Part shown: piece after piece, positions 36,448 through 46,778 of the stretch | How positions within the stretch are numbered: the first letter of the stretch is position 1 | How the letters are laid out: each line of letters starts with the position of its first letter | Made by a program: the position numbers and the translations under genes | Origin: Moritella sp. F3 | GTDB lineage: Bacteria; Pseudomonadota; Gammaproteobacteria; Enterobacterales; Moritellaceae | Assembly (NCBI RefSeq): GCF_015082335.1 | Contig: NZ_BLRL01000004.1 | Location: 248,001 to 312,000 of the forward strand | Length of the DNA stretch: 64,000 nt | Reading direction: 5' to 3' | Notes under the pieces: model-generated | The model's input: the letters and a program-made list of their open reading frames with translations, nothing else | The model's database searches: none | Told to the model about the DNA's origin: nothing

Positions 36448-36720
36448 TCACGCGTTGAAGGTGACGATTTCAAAAGATTTTTTTAGGGCTGATATCTGCT
36501 CCTGTAATTTCTTGATGTGGCAGGCAACCGATTGTGACAAGTCTTGTTGGTCCTGTTCTTTTACGCTGTCTAAGCGCATCACCTTTAGTTTGATGATTTG
36601 GGTATCGGTCATCAAGTTATCAATATGCTGCATCATCTCAGGATTGGGATATTTTTCTTTGAGTGATTCGAGCTGATTGGTAAAATCTAAAAATGCATGT
36701 TCAATTTCGACAAGGGTCAT
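36448..36720 (-). CDS. Small coiled-coil protein, unknown function
   Basis: 90 residues from the ATG at 36720, chosen because AGGAGT lies 4 bp upstream; a TTG six codons earlier is less likely. The sequence is Glu/Lys/Leu-rich and helical (LDFTNQLESLKEKY, then CHIKKLQEQISALKKSFEIV), so it is likely a coiled-coil dimer. No signal peptide or membrane helix. It lies divergent from tig and upstream of ctaC on the same strand, but a 183-bp gap argues against one transcript. I do not recognise a family. Confidence 0.65.
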   Translation of the reverse strand: MTLVEIEHAFLDFTNQLESLKEKYPNPEMMQHIDNLMTDTQIIKLKVMRLDSVKEQDQQDLSQSVACHIKKLQEQISALKKSFEIVTFNA

Positions 36721-37036
36721 GAAAACTCCTAATAGCAATCTAAAGCAGGTTGTTCTGGTTCACGTCAAATTGATTATAGTGTACATTTTAATTTTATACT
36801 GACTCGTAGATATTGTTCACTGTCGGTGAAAGTAAGAGATTGGGGATTTTCTTGTGATGGTGAGTAATTAACCAAAGTGAAGTTATAACACTATAAATTT
36901 GTAGTTTTTCATCTTATTTCGTCATAAAAGTCAGTTTTGTTCTTGAATTTTAACTTTTCATCCATACATTATAAGCAAATAAAATATTAAAGTGCTATTT
37001 AGAGTGGCAATGCTCGATTTTTTTCTTGCTGCTAGC

Positions 37037-37042
37037 TATAAT
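37037..37042 (+). promoter_or_regulatory. Candidate -10 element of tig
   Basis: TATAAT lies 55 bp before the tig start. No good -35 box is found at 16-18 bp, so the call rests on the perfect -10. The gap 36721-37097 otherwise shows AT-rich DNA and no gene. Confidence 0.4.
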
Positions 37043-37097
37043 ATCGCGTCTTAAATTTCCAGTTGGAAATGTTAATAAATTCATTAGAGGTATCTAA

Positions 37098-38408
37098 ATG
37101 CAAGTTTCTGTAGAAACGACTCAAGGCCTAGAGCGCCGTTTAACTATCACAGTTCCAGCTGCAACAGTTAGCAAAGAAATCGACAATCGTTTACGTGGTT
37201 TAGCAAAAACTCAACGTATCGACGGTTTCCGTCCAGGTAAAGTACCAGCTAAAGTAATCAAAAAACGCTTTGGCGCTGCTGTAGCAGAAGAAGTTGCTGG
37301 CGAAATCATGCAACGTAACTTCTACGAAGCAATCGTAGCTGAAAAATTAAACCTTGCTGGCGCACCAACTCTTGAGCCTGCAGCTGTTAAAGAAGGCGAA
37401 GACTTCTCTTTTACTGCAACACTTGAAGTTTACCCTGAATTCGAAGTTGCTGGTATCGAAGCAATCGCAATCGAAAAATCAGTATCTTCAGTAACAGATA
37501 CAGATGTTGATGGCATGATCGAAACTTTACGTAAGCAACACGCTGAGTGGGTTACTGCTGATCGCGCTGCTGAAGCTAACGACCAAGTTAAAGTTGACTT
37601 CAACGGTAGCATCGATGGTGTTGAATTCGAAGGCGGCAAAGCTGAAGACTTCACACTAGCTATGGGCCAAGGTCGTATGATCCCTGGTTTCGAAGAAGGC
37701 ATCGTAGGTAAATCTGCAGGCGAAGAGTTCACTGTTGAAGTAACTTTCCCTGAAGAATACCATGCAGAAAACCTGAAAGGTAAAACTGCAAGCTTCGCTA
37801 TCACGCTAAACGCTGTTGAAGCGCAAGAACTTCCAGAAATCAATGCAGAATTCGTAGGTAAATTCGGCGTTGAAGACGGTACTCTTGAGTCTCTAAAAGC
37901 TGAAATCAGCAAAAACATGAGCCGTGAACTTGAGCAAGCTATCAAAGCTGACACAAAAACTAAAGTGCTTGACGCATTAGTTGAAGCAAATGATATCGAC
38001 GTTCCTGCTGCACTAGTTAAGCAAGAAATCGTTACATTACGTGAGCAAGCTATGCAACGTTTTGGCCAAATGGCACCACAAAACGCACCAGAACTTCCTG
38101 ATGAATTATTCACAGAGCAAGCTAGCCGTCGTGTTAAAATCGGTCTAGTACTTGGTGAATTCATCAAAGTAAACGAAATCACTGCTGATGACGCTCGTGT
38201 TCAAGACATGATCGCATCTATGGCGTCTGCATACGAAGATCCAGCTGAAGTTATCGCACACTACAAAGACAACGAACAAGCACTAGAAAACGTTCGTAAC
38301 GTAGCTGTTGAAGACCAAGCTATTGATTTAGTATTAGAAAAAGCAAACGTTACAGAAAAAGAAGTTGCGTTTGAAGAACTAATGAATAAAGCGACTCAAA
38401 ACGCATAA
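37098..38408 (+). CDS. tig: Trigger factor
   Basis: Ribosome-bound chaperone and peptidyl-prolyl isomerase. The 436 residues have three domains in order. The ribosome-binding domain (1-115) has [16 protein letters not shown]. The FKBP isomerase domain (about 150-245) has [17 protein letters not shown] and [12 protein letters not shown]-type sequence. The helical C-domain carries the chaperone arms. Ribosome binding site AGAGG. It heads the tig-clpP-clpX-lon-hupB-ppiD block found across gammaproteobacteria. Codon use looks strongly biased, as expected for a highly expressed gene. Confidence 0.97.
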   Translation: MQVSVETTQGLERRLTITVPAATVSKEIDNRLRGLAKTQRIDGFRPGKVPAKVIKKRFGAAVAEEVAGEIMQRNFYEAIVAEKLNLAGAPTLEPAAVKEGEDFSFTATLEVYPEFEVAGIEAIAIEKSVSSVTDTDVDGMIETLRKQHAEWVTADRAAEANDQVKVDFNGSIDGVEFEGGKAEDFTLAMGQGRMIPGFEEGIVGKSAGEEFTVEVTFPEEYHAENLKGKTASFAITLNAVEAQELPEINAEFVGKFGVEDGTLESLKAEISKNMSRELEQAIKADTKTKVLDALVEANDIDVPAALVKQEIVTLREQAMQRFGQMAPQNAPELPDELFTEQASRRVKIGLVLGEFIKVNEITADDARVQDMIASMASAYEDPAEVIAHYKDNEQALENVRNVAVEDQAIDLVLEKANVTEKEVAFEELMNKATQNA

Positions 38409-38420
38409 TTGTTGATTCGA

Positions 38421-38451
38421 TTGAACAAAATACGTAATTAAGCGCTATAAT
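38421..38451 (+). promoter_or_regulatory. Candidate clpP promoter
   Basis: TTGAAC (38421-38426) and TATAAT (38446-38451) are 19 bp apart, slightly long for sigma-70. The -10 touches the left arm of the tig terminator hairpin. Confidence 0.4.
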
Positions 38452-38490
38452 GGCTCGAGTGAGGGTATTTCACTTGGGCCATTTTTATTT
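38450..38490 (+). terminator. Hairpin terminator between tig and clpP
   Basis: ATGGCTCGAGTGA (38450-38462) pairs with TCACTTGGGCCAT (38470-38482), 13 bp with two wobbles, followed by TTTTATTT. It would stop most tig transcripts 20 bp before clpP. Confidence 0.7.
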
Positions 38491-38502
38491 AGGGATGATA
38501 AT

Positions 38503-39126
38503 ATGTCAAAATTCTTTAATGATATCACTGAGTCTCCGTCAAACGCGTTAGTCCCTATGGTTGTTGAACAAACAGCTAAAGGCGAGCGTTCTTATGACAT
38601 CTATTCTCGACTTTTAAAAGACCGTGTAATCTTTTTGACTGGCCAGGTTGAAGACCACATGGCTAATCTAGTTGTTGCACAGCTACTTTTCTTAGAATCA
38701 GAAAATCCAGATAAAGATATTTTCCTTTATATCAATTCACCAGGCGGTTCTGTAAGTGCGGGTATGTCAATTTATGACACCATGCAGTTTATCAAACCAA
38801 ATGTGTCTACAATTTGTATGGGTATGGCTGCGAGCATGGGTGCATTCCTTCTTGCTGGTGGCGAAAAAGGTAAGCGTCACGCATTACCTAACGCTAAGAT
38901 CATGATTCACCAACCGTTAGGTGGTTATCAAGGTCAAGCATCTGATATTGAAATTCACGCCAATGAGATTCTTAAAACTAAGCGTAAATTGAATGAAATA
39001 TTAGCTGCGCATACTGGTCAAGAGTATGATCGTCTTGCTGCTGATACAGATCGTGATAATTATATGACGGCTGCTGAAGCGATGGATTATGGTCTTATCG
39101 ATACAGTAATAACAAAACGTGATTAA
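38503..39126 (+). CDS. clpP: ATP-dependent Clp protease proteolytic subunit
   Basis: Serine peptidase that forms the tetradecameric barrel used with ClpX. It is 207 residues, as in E. coli. The catalytic triad is visible as Ser111 (MAASMGAF), His136 (MIHQPLGG) and the later Asp near residue 185. The short N-terminal propeptide (about 14 residues) is presumably removed by self-cleavage. It is followed by clpX after 82 bp. Confidence 0.97.
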   Translation: MSKFFNDITESPSNALVPMVVEQTAKGERSYDIYSRLLKDRVIFLTGQVEDHMANLVVAQLLFLESENPDKDIFLYINSPGGSVSAGMSIYDTMQFIKPNVSTICMGMAASMGAFLLAGGEKGKRHALPNAKIMIHQPLGGYQGQASDIEIHANEILKTKRKLNEILAAHTGQEYDRLAADTDRDNYMTAAEAMDYGLIDTVITKRD

Positions 39127-39208
39127 GTAATTTTTGACAGGTCGAGGCTCTTTTAGCCATAATTAAGATTAGGCATAAGATTTTCTACCTGTAATGTGAG
39201 GTTATCGA

Positions 39209-40483
39209 ATGACAGAAACAAAAAATGGGGATAACGGTAAATTACTTTATTGTTCTTTTTGTGGCAAAAGCCAACACGAAGTACGTAAGTTAATTGCTGG
39301 CCCATCTGTCTACATTTGTGATGAATGTGTTGATCTTTGTAACGATATTATTCGTGAAGAGATTAAAGAAATTGCACCAAAACGTGAAGGTGATGAGTTA
39401 CCAACACCGCATCAAATTCGTGGCAAATTAGATGATTACGTCATTGGCCAAGATCATGCTAAGAAAGTATTAGCAGTTGCGGTATACAATCATTATAAGC
39501 GTTTACGCAATGGCGATACATCAAACGGTGTAGAACTAGGTAAGAGTAATATCTTATTAATCGGTCCAACTGGTAGCGGTAAAACATTATTAGCTGAAAC
39601 GTTAGCGCGTATTCTTGATGTACCTTTTACTATGGCTGATGCAACAACATTAACTGAAGCTGGTTATGTTGGTGAAGATGTTGAAAACATTATTCAGAAA
39701 CTATTGCAAAAATGCGATTACGATGTAGAAAAAGCCCAACGAGGTATTGTCTACATTGATGAAATTGATAAAATTTCACGTAAATCTGATAATCCATCTA
39801 TTACTCGTGACGTATCGGGTGAAGGTGTTCAGCAAGCATTGCTAAAACTGATTGAAGGGACTGTTGCTTCAGTACCGCCACAAGGTGGTCGTAAGCATCC
39901 TCAACAAGAGTTTTTACAAGTAGATACATCTAAGATCTTATTTATCTGTGGCGGCGCGTTTGCTGGCTTAGATAAAGTGATTGAAATGCGTACGAACGTA
40001 GGCAGTGGTATTGGCTTTACAGCAGAAGTGAAAGGTGAAGCTGAAAAAGCAACTTTATCTCAAGTTTTTGCAAAAGTTGAGCCACAAGATTTAGTTAAAT
40101 TCGGTCTTATCCCTGAATTTATCGGTCGTCTACCTGTGACTGCGACATTAACAGAACTTGATGAAGATGCATTAATTCAGATCTTAACAGAACCGAAAAA
40201 TGCACTGACTAAACAGTATTCAGCACTATTCGATTTAGAAGGTGTTGAGCTGGAGTTCCGTGAAGATGCGCTGATTGCAATTGCGAAAAAAGCGATGTCT
40301 CGAAATACCGGAGCACGTGGTTTACGTTCAATTGTAGAAGCTGTTTTACTGGATACTATGTATGATCTTCCTTCAGTTGAAGATATTAGCAAAGTTGTGA
40401 TTGATGAATCTGTAATTAAAGAAGAATCAGCACCAATTTTGATTTATGAAAATACTGAAAATAAAGCAGTATCAGCAGACTAG
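39209..40483 (+). CDS. clpX: ATP-dependent Clp protease ATPase subunit ClpX
   Basis: AAA+ unfoldase that feeds substrates to ClpP. It is 424 residues. The N-terminal zinc-binding domain has [14 protein letters not shown] and ICDEC. The AAA+ core has Walker A GPTGSGKT, Walker B YIDEIDKI, and the ClpP-docking IGF loop region (SGIGFTAE). It sits downstream of clpP and ends at a strong terminator. The Shine-Dalgarno (GTGAGG) is 8 nt before the ATG. Confidence 0.97.
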   Translation: MTETKNGDNGKLLYCSFCGKSQHEVRKLIAGPSVYICDECVDLCNDIIREEIKEIAPKREGDELPTPHQIRGKLDDYVIGQDHAKKVLAVAVYNHYKRLRNGDTSNGVELGKSNILLIGPTGSGKTLLAETLARILDVPFTMADATTLTEAGYVGEDVENIIQKLLQKCDYDVEKAQRGIVYIDEIDKISRKSDNPSITRDVSGEGVQQALLKLIEGTVASVPPQGGRKHPQQEFLQVDTSKILFICGGAFAGLDKVIEMRTNVGSGIGFTAEVKGEAEKATLSQVFAKVEPQDLVKFGLIPEFIGRLPVTATLTELDEDALIQILTEPKNALTKQYSALFDLEGVELEFREDALIAIAKKAMSRNTGARGLRSIVEAVLLDTMYDLPSVEDISKVVIDESVIKEESAPILIYENTENKAVSAD

Positions 40484-40510
40484 TGTTAGATTTTTAAACA
40501 CTTACTGTTA

Positions 40511-40537
40511 AAAAGGGGCGCAATGCCCCTTTTTTTA
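40511..40537 (+). terminator. Terminator after clpX
   Basis: AAAAGGGGC-GCAAT-GCCCCTTTTTTT: a GC core extended by A-T pairs and a seven-T tail. It separates clpPX from lon. Confidence 0.92.
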
Positions 40538-40567
40538 TATTATTTTTCATAATTTAAGCTCCTAGCA

Positions 40568-40594
40568 TTGATTGTTGAGTAATAACCCCTATAT
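40568..40594 (+). promoter_or_regulatory. Candidate sigma-32 (heat-shock) promoter of lon
   Basis: TTGATT-N12-CCCCTATAT resembles the sigma-32 pattern CTTGAAA-N11-15-CCCCATNT, 44 bp before the lon start. lon is a heat-shock gene in E. coli, which supports the call. The -35 half is imperfect. Confidence 0.45.
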
Positions 40595-40637
40595 ATTCAA
40601 TATTAGCCCTTAGTCCAGTTTTATAAGTGAGGACAAG

Positions 40638-42989
40638 ATGAGTTTTGAGCGTACGGAAAGCGTGAATATCCCTGTATTACCATTGCGTGATGTTGTGGTT
40701 TATCCCCACATGGTAATTCCTTTGTTTATTGGCCGAGAAAAGTCAATTCGTTGTCTTGAAGCCGCAATGGATACAGATAAACAAATATTTTTAGTTGCAC
40801 AAAAAGATGCAGCTCAAGATGATCCCCAAGTTGAAGACCTAAACAACGTGGGTACAGTCGCTAATATTTTACAAATGTTAAAATTGCCTGATGGTACTGT
40901 TAAAGTATTAGTCGAAGGCACACAGCGAGCTAAATTAAATAGCTTGAGTGATGGCGATGATTACTTCCAAGCTGAAATTGAATATATGATCTCTGAGTCT
41001 GTCTCTGACGATGAAGAAGAAGTACTAATTCGATCTGCGATTGGTCAGTTTGAAGGTTACATCAAGCTAAACAAAAAGATCCCTGCTGAAGTATTAACAT
41101 CAGTAACGGCGATCGACGAAGCTGCGCGTCTTGCAGATACAATGGCAGCACATATGCCGTTGAAATTAGAAGACAAGCAAGTGGTGTTAGAGCTAAGCAA
41201 CGTTGCAGAGCGTCTTGAGTTCCTAATGGCACAAATGGAATCTGAAATCGACCTATTACACGTTGAAAAGAAAATTCGTACACGTGTTAAAAAACAGATG
41301 GAAAAAAGCCAGCGCGAATACTATTTGAATGAGCAAATGAAAGCGATTCAAAAAGAGCTTGGTGAGTCTGAAGATGGTGTTGATGAATTTGAACAATTAG
41401 CTGAAAAAATTGAGCAAGCACAAATGCCTGCTGAACCAAAAGCTAAAACCATTGCTGAGTTAAATAAATTAAAAATGATGTCTCCTATGTCTGCAGAAGC
41501 AACTGTAGTGCGTAGTTATATCGATTGGATGGTTTCAGTTCCTTGGAAGAAACGTTCAAAAGTTAAAAAAGACATTGGTAAAGCGTTAGAAGTGCTTGAT
41601 GCAGACCACTTTGGTTTGGATAAAGTAAAAGAACGTATTTTAGAATATCTCGCAGTGCAAAGCCGTGTTAATAAGCTTAAAGGTCCGATCCTTTGTCTTG
41701 TTGGTCCTCCTGGTGTTGGTAAAACATCGTTAGGTCAATCGATTGCTAAAGCAACAGGCCGTAAGTATGTTCGTATGGCACTGGGTGGTGTACGTGATGA
41801 AGCGGAAATCCGTGGTCATCGCCGTACTTATATCGGTTCTATGCCGGGTAAACTTATCCAGAAAATGGCGAAAGTTGAAGTACGCAACCCATTATTCTTA
41901 TTAGATGAAATTGATAAGATGGCATCGGATATGCGTGGTGATCCTGCATCGGCATTACTGGAAGTATTAGACCCAGAACAAAATACAACGTTTAACGATC
42001 ATTATCTTGAAGTTGATTATGATTTGTCTGACGTGATGTTTGTTGCAACATCAAACTCAATGAATATTCCTGGTCCATTACTTGATCGTATGGAAGTGAT
42101 TCGTTTATCGGGTTATACCGAAGATGAAAAACTGAATATTGCTAAACAGCATTTGCTGGACAAGCAAATTGAGCGAAATGGCTTAAAAGCGAAAGAAATT
42201 ACGATTGAAGATAGCGCAATAATGGGCATTATCCGTTATTACACTCGTGAAGCGGGCGTGCGTTCACTTGAACGTGAAATTTCAAAGTTATGCCGTAAAG
42301 CAGTTAAGCAGATCTTATTGAATAAAACACTTAAGTCAGTGGTTATCAATGAAGATAACTTATCTGAATATTTAGGCGTACAACGCTTTGATTTCGGTAA
42401 AACTGAGAGTGAAAGCCGTATTGGTCAAGTAACTGGTCTAGCGTGGACTGAAGTCGGCGGTGATTTACTGACGATTGAAACCACCTCTGTTCCTGGTAAA
42501 GGCAAGCTTAACTACACTGGTTCATTAGGTGAAGTGATGCAAGAGTCTATTCAGGCAGCGATGACAGTTGTTCGTGCTCGTGCTGAAAAGTTACGCATTA
42601 ATAACGACTTCTACGAAAAACGTGATATTCATGTACACGTACCTGAAGGCGCTACACCAAAAGATGGCCCAAGTGCTGGTGTCGCTATGTGTACTGCACT
42701 TGTATCAAGCTTAACGGGTAACCCTGTACGTGCAAACGTTGCAATGACAGGTGAAATCACGTTACGAGGTGAAGTATTACCTATCGGTGGCTTGAAAGAG
42801 AAATTACTTGCTGCACACCGTGGTGGTATTAAGCGTGTCTTGATCCCGAAAGAAAATGAACGTGACCTAGAAGAAATTCCAGCAAACGTGATAGGTGATC
42901 TTGAGATCCATCCGGTACGTTGGATTGAAGAAGTTCTGGTGCTTGCGCTAGAAAATCATCCGGATGCTTTCGAAGTGGTATCAAAATAG
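40638..42989 (+). CDS. lon: Lon protease
   Basis: ATP-dependent serine protease for damaged and regulatory proteins. It is 783 residues, one short of E. coli. The N-terminal substrate domain (residues 10-200) is followed by the AAA+ module with Walker A GPPGVGKT at residues 356-363 and Walker [11 protein letters not shown]. The C-terminal protease domain has the Ser-Lys dyad motifs [11 protein letters not shown] and [11 protein letters not shown]. Monocistronic between the clpX terminator and a hairpin before hupB. Confidence 0.97.
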   Translation: MSFERTESVNIPVLPLRDVVVYPHMVIPLFIGREKSIRCLEAAMDTDKQIFLVAQKDAAQDDPQVEDLNNVGTVANILQMLKLPDGTVKVLVEGTQRAKLNSLSDGDDYFQAEIEYMISESVSDDEEEVLIRSAIGQFEGYIKLNKKIPAEVLTSVTAIDEAARLADTMAAHMPLKLEDKQVVLELSNVAERLEFLMAQMESEIDLLHVEKKIRTRVKKQMEKSQREYYLNEQMKAIQKELGESEDGVDEFEQLAEKIEQAQMPAEPKAKTIAELNKLKMMSPMSAEATVVRSYIDWMVSVPWKKRSKVKKDIGKALEVLDADHFGLDKVKERILEYLAVQSRVNKLKGPILCLVGPPGVGKTSLGQSIAKATGRKYVRMALGGVRDEAEIRGHRRTYIGSMPGKLIQKMAKVEVRNPLFLLDEIDKMASDMRGDPASALLEVLDPEQNTTFNDHYLEVDYDLSDVMFVATSNSMNIPGPLLDRMEVIRLSGYTEDEKLNIAKQHLLDKQIERNGLKAKEITIEDSAIMGIIRYYTREAGVRSLEREISKLCRKAVKQILLNKTLKSVVINEDNLSEYLGVQRFDFGKTESESRIGQVTGLAWTEVGGDLLTIETTSVPGKGKLNYTGSLGEVMQESIQAAMTVVRARAEKLRINNDFYEKRDIHVHVPEGATPKDGPSAGVAMCTALVSSLTGNPVRANVAMTGEITLRGEVLPIGGLKEKLLAAHRGGIKRVLIPKENERDLEEIPANVIGDLEIHPVRWIEEVLVLALENHPDAFEVVSK

Positions 42990-43003
42990 TGTAATGGTTT
43001 TAT

Positions 43004-43045
43004 AGGTTAGAGTGTCTATTCAGACTTGAATAGTCACTTTAACCT
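43004..43045 (+). terminator. Imperfect hairpin between lon and hupB
   Basis: AGGTTAGAGTGTCTATTCA and TTGAATAGTCACTTTAACCT pair over most of their length with two mismatches. No T run follows. Possible attenuator or mRNA-stabilising structure 15 bp after lon. Confidence 0.45.
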
Positions 43046-43116
43046 TGTTATAAACGCTATAAACGTTAGTTCTATTTATATTCTAGTATATAGATAACTA
43101 AGATTAGGGGAAGAAA

Positions 43117-43392
43117 GTGAATAAAGCTCAACTGATAGACAGTGTTGCCGCTAAAGCTGATATTTCTAAAGCTGCTGCTGGTCGTGCTATTGATGCAATG
43201 ATCGAATCGGTAACAGAAACACTTGAAAAAGAAGACTCTGTTACGCTAGTGGGCTTTGGTACTTTTAGCGTACGAGATCGTGCGGCACGTACTGGCCGTA
43301 ACCCACAAACAGGCGAAGAAATTCAAATAGCAGCATCGAAACTGCCAGTATTTAAAGCTGGGAAATTGTTGAAAGATGCATTAAAAGCATAA
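43117..43392 (+). CDS. hupB: DNA-binding protein HU-beta
   Basis: Histone-like nucleoid protein of 91 residues with a GTG start preceded by AGGGGAAGAAA. The signature [20 protein letters not shown] is the DNA-binding arm region. The N-terminus [20 protein letters not shown] is typical of HupB. Position between lon and ppiD is the conserved location of hupB rather than hupA. A perfect small terminator follows. Confidence 0.96.
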   Translation: MNKAQLIDSVAAKADISKAAAGRAIDAMIESVTETLEKEDSVTLVGFGTFSVRDRAARTGRNPQTGEEIQIAASKLPVFKAGKLLKDALKA

Positions 43393-43424
43393 GCTATTCG
43401 TTATTAATCATTATTGAGTAAAGC

Positions 43425-43446
43425 CGCACCATTAGGTGCGTTTTTA
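43425..43446 (+). terminator. Terminator after hupB
   Basis: CGCACC-ATTA-GGTGCG followed by TTTTT. A GTG that would lengthen ppiD lies in the stem, arguing against that start. Confidence 0.88.
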
Positions 43447-43483
43447 TTGTTATTTACTGTATTGCAGTTTAGAGAATACAATT

Positions 43484-45388
43484 ATGTTAGAGAAATTTCG
43501 CGAAGGTTCACAAGGACCGGGTGCTAAGATTATTTTAGGTGCAGTGATCGTTACATTCGCCCTTGCTGGTGTAAGTAGCTATCTTGGTACTGGTGGCGCT
43601 CAATCTGCGGCAACAGTGAATGGTGTTGATATTTCAACACAAGCACTCGAAAATCAAGTGAGAACAGATCGTTCTCGTTTAGAGTCGCAACAAGGCGAAT
43701 CATTTGCCGCGCGTTGGGAACAACCAGCATTTCAAAATCAAGTACGTCAACAGTCTCTTAATACGTTAGTTGCGCAAAATCTATTACAGCAAATGACAGA
43801 TGACTTAGCATTACGTATTGGCGATGAAAAAATCCGTGGTTATATTTTTGCAATGCAAGAATTTCAAACTGATGGTGTTTTCAATGATGAACGTTATATT
43901 AGCTTACTACGTCAAAGTGGTATGACACCTGCGCAATTTGTTGAACGCTTACGTACTGATTTTGCTCAGCAACAATTAACTGACGCTCTTGTAAACTCTG
44001 AGTTTAGTTTGCCAAATGAAGTACAGCAATTAGCGGCATTACAAAATCAACAACGTCAACTGAGCCAGCTTATCGTGCCAGCAAATAAATTCGCTGCTGA
44101 TATTGTCGTTACTGACGCTGAAGTAAGTGACTATTACAATGCAAACACAGGTGCTTTCCAGACACAGCAGCAAGCATCTGTAGATTACATTTTAGTGGAT
44201 ATGAAGGATATCAGTGCTGATATTCAATTAGCTGCTGACGATGCTGAAAATTACTACAATGAACATCAATCATCTTATGCACAAGAAGATAAGCGTAAAG
44301 TGGCGCATATCCTTGTGGCATTTAATGATGATGAATCAGCTGCAGAACAGAAAGCTCAAGATTTACTAACACAAATCCAATCAGGCGCAGATTTTGCTGA
44401 GTTAGCGAAATCATCATCTGATGATACGTTCAGCGGTGAAAATGGCGGTGAATTAGATTGGTTAGAAAAAGACATCATGGATCCTGCATTCGAAACAGCT
44501 GCATTTGCACTTGTGAATGATGGTGATGTGACAACAGAGCTAGTACGTAGTGATTTTGGTTTCCACATCATTAAGCTACTTGCTGTTGAACCGGGTAAAG
44601 TGAAAGCATTTGCTGATGTTAAAGCAACGATTGAAACACGTTTGAAGAATGAGCAAGCGGTATCACGTTTTGATGAGTTAGCTGAGCAGTTAGCGGAACA
44701 AGCATTCGAAGTGCCTGATTCACTGGACGTTGCATCTGAAGAAACTGGTTTAACAATTGTTTCTACAGAGCAGTTCTCAGCAGACGCTATTCCTGCACCA
44801 TTAAATGATCAGAAAATTGTGAGCACATTATTTGACCAGGACTTTATTGCGGAAGCGTTAAACTCTGAAATCATTAATCTATCTGATACACAAAGCATTG
44901 TCGTTCGTCTTAATGAATACAAGCCGCAAACGACAAAACCATTAGCAGATGTTAATGCTGAAATCGTGGCTCGTTTAACAGCGACTAAAGCAGAGCAAAA
45001 AGCATTGAGCTTTATGGATACTGTGTCAGCTAAAATTAATGCTGGTGAAAATGTGACGACGGAACTAGCAAGTGTCGATGCAAACTTCACTGCGCCGGAA
45101 TGGTTAAGCCGTTTTGATTATACAAAAGCAGACTTTAAAGTATTGAGTAAATTATTCTCAATGCCTAAACCTGTTGCAGAACAAGCAAGCGTAGCAACAG
45201 AAACATCGCTAAATGGTGATGTAACCTTGCTTAAATTCACGTCTGTACGTGATGCTGAAACGAATGCTGAAGAAGCAACTCGTTTAGCGGATACGTTGAA
45301 AAACATCAATGCGCAAGCTGACTATGAGATGTTGATACAAACGCTGATTAAAGCTGCTGATGTTTCTTACCCTGCTGTTGCAGAGTAA
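43484..45388 (+). CDS. ppiD: Periplasmic folding chaperone PpiD
   Basis: Inner-membrane anchored chaperone of the SurA/PpiD type that helps newly secreted proteins leave the Sec translocon. It is 634 residues from the ATG at 43484. Residues 12-34 form the single membrane helix (ILGAVIVTFALAGVSSYLG). The SurA-like N-domain follows, then a PpiC rotamase domain at about residues 255-365 (RKVAHILVAF, GGELDWLEKD, FGFHIIKL). Isomerase activity is weak or absent in E. coli PpiD. A terminator follows. Confidence 0.95.
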   Translation: MLEKFREGSQGPGAKIILGAVIVTFALAGVSSYLGTGGAQSAATVNGVDISTQALENQVRTDRSRLESQQGESFAARWEQPAFQNQVRQQSLNTLVAQNLLQQMTDDLALRIGDEKIRGYIFAMQEFQTDGVFNDERYISLLRQSGMTPAQFVERLRTDFAQQQLTDALVNSEFSLPNEVQQLAALQNQQRQLSQLIVPANKFAADIVVTDAEVSDYYNANTGAFQTQQQASVDYILVDMKDISADIQLAADDAENYYNEHQSSYAQEDKRKVAHILVAFNDDESAAEQKAQDLLTQIQSGADFAELAKSSSDDTFSGENGGELDWLEKDIMDPAFETAAFALVNDGDVTTELVRSDFGFHIIKLLAVEPGKVKAFADVKATIETRLKNEQAVSRFDELAEQLAEQAFEVPDSLDVASEETGLTIVSTEQFSADAIPAPLNDQKIVSTLFDQDFIAEALNSEIINLSDTQSIVVRLNEYKPQTTKPLADVNAEIVARLTATKAEQKALSFMDTVSAKINAGENVTTELASVDANFTAPEWLSRFDYTKADFKVLSKLFSMPKPVAEQASVATETSLNGDVTLLKFTSVRDAETNAEEATRLADTLKNINAQADYEMLIQTLIKAADVSYPAVAE

Positions 45389-45451
45389 AGCATAACGTAA
45401 TAACAGGACTAGCCAGACGGTAACTTTGTCTGTGTTAAGTGAGTTAATAGG

Positions 45452-45486
45452 ATCTCGGTGTGATGATATTGCACCGAGATTTTTTG
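45452..45486 (+). terminator. Terminator after ppiD
   Basis: ATCTCGGTG (45452-45460) pairs with CACCGAGAT (45472-45480), followed by TTTTTG. It lies 19 bp before the next small gene. Confidence 0.88.
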
Positions 45487-45504
45487 TTATTAGAAGCGAG
45501 CATT

Positions 45505-45879
45505 ATGATTAAATATATTATTGCCCTGGTTATAACTGTACTGATCTTATCGGCTGGCGTATGGCTTTATTTACCTAAAGACAATCCGCTTTTAGGTGAG
45601 TGGGTATCGACAGATGATATCTATGGGAAGCCTGAGCGATTGGTGTTCACGGAGTTCGGTATGTTTAAAGATGGCAGTCATGTGCCTGCCGAATTTGATA
45701 TATCACGTCAGAAGGTGACGGTAATAACGAATCTAGCAAGCACAGAGTATTTATTAGTAAGTGATAATATGATTAAGCAGCGGGTGCCACGCCAAACATG
45801 GCGTTTTTTCATGCGTGCAAAGGCGATGAAAAATATGAAAGAAGCATTAGAGCAAAGTCAGATTAACCGCTACAATTAA
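45505..45879 (+). CDS. Small membrane-anchored protein, unknown function
   Basis: 124 residues from the ATG at 45505; earlier in-frame starts fall inside the ppiD terminator and are rejected. Residues 3-23 form an N-terminal membrane helix (YIIALVITVLILSAGVWLYL), followed by a small domain with LLGEWVSTDDIYGKPERLVF and a basic C-terminus (RFFMRAKAMKNMK). The W-D-G-P-L-F pattern reminds me of the DUF2850 proteins of vibrios, but that is a weak match by eye. Function unknown. It is probably transcribed by read-through or from a promoter within the terminator region. Confidence 0.7.
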   Translation: MIKYIIALVITVLILSAGVWLYLPKDNPLLGEWVSTDDIYGKPERLVFTEFGMFKDGSHVPAEFDISRQKVTVITNLASTEYLLVSDNMIKQRVPRQTWRFFMRAKAMKNMKEALEQSQINRYN

Positions 45880-45950
45880 TGTCAACAATGTAGCCCGACA
45901 ATATAACTCAATAATATCGGCTGGTGATGGTTATCAGCTATGACGGCTCA

Positions 45951-46778
45951 TTACTTACAGTTACTCTTTTTCATATTATATTGATTCGATAATATTTGTC
46001 CGCACAATGCCGCTGTAGGATTAGAGAAAAGTTGTTCACTATTTCCCTGCTCGATACATTCTCCTTGATGCATAACAATCATTTTATCGCTTATATGCTT
46101 CACTAAGCCCATGTTATGGGTAACGACGATATAAGAGATACCGATTGTTCTTTGCAGCTCTAGCATTAAATTAATCATCTGTGAGCGCAACGAAATATCC
46201 AGTGTCGATAAGGTATCATCGGCAATGATAATTTTGGGGTTTAAAATAAGCGCTCTAGCTAACGCGATACGCTGTTTTTGTCCACTTGATAGCATTGGTG
46301 GATAGAAGGTCGCATATTCAGGTAACAAGCCTACTAGGCGTAATGTATCGGTTATTTTCTCAGTACGCTTAGCCACTGACATATCGGTATTCAATTGCAG
46401 CGGTGCATCTAAGATTTGTCCCACACTGGTTCGCGGGTTAAGCGATGTCTCAGGGTCTTGAAATACCATACGAATCGAACGACAGCGTAAATCGGAGTTA
46501 CCCGCATCAAGTTTACAGCCATCAACATAGATATGACCTGTGGTAGGTGGTATGACTCCTGCTAATAATCGTGCGAGGGTTGATTTCCCTGAGCCTGTTT
46601 CACCAATAATTGCCAGTGTTTCACCTCGATTTAAACTAAATGAAATGTCATTAACAGCAACGACTTCCTGACGCTTAAAAAAACCGGTCGGGTTGATATA
46701 GGTTTTGCCTAATTTCTCCACCCGTAATAAAGGCTGAACACGCGTTGCGGATGCACTATTAATTATTTCTTCTGGCAT
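45951..46778 (-). CDS. sapF: Peptide ABC transporter ATP-binding protein SapF
   Basis: Second ATPase of the SapABCDF system. It is 275 residues with Walker [10 protein letters not shown], signature [15 protein letters not shown] and Walker B IIADDTL. Sap is classically linked to antimicrobial peptide tolerance; in E. coli SapBCDF was reported to export putrescine. Its start overlaps the sapD end by 16 bp, so translation is coupled. Last gene of the operon. Confidence 0.93.
   Translation of the reverse strand: MPEEIINSASATRVQPLLRVEKLGKTYINPTGFFKRQEVVAVNDISFSLNRGETLAIIGETGSGKSTLARLLAGVIPPTTGHIYVDGCKLDAGNSDLRCRSIRMVFQDPETSLNPRTSVGQILDAPLQLNTDMSVAKRTEKITDTLRLVGLLPEYATFYPPMLSSGQKQRIALARALILNPKIIIADDTLSTLDISLRSQMINLMLELQRTIGISYIVVTHNMGLVKHISDKMIVMHQGECIEQGNSEQLFSNPTAALCGQILSNQYNMKKSNCK

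Noticed and set aside
37430-38182. 250-codon minus-strand frame inside tig
   Set aside because: Antisense shadow of a strongly codon-biased gene; Ser/Ala-rich translation with no family features.
43436-43483. Upstream GTG start of ppiD
   Set aside because: It falls inside the hupB terminator stem and adds 16 residues before a normal PpiD N-terminus.
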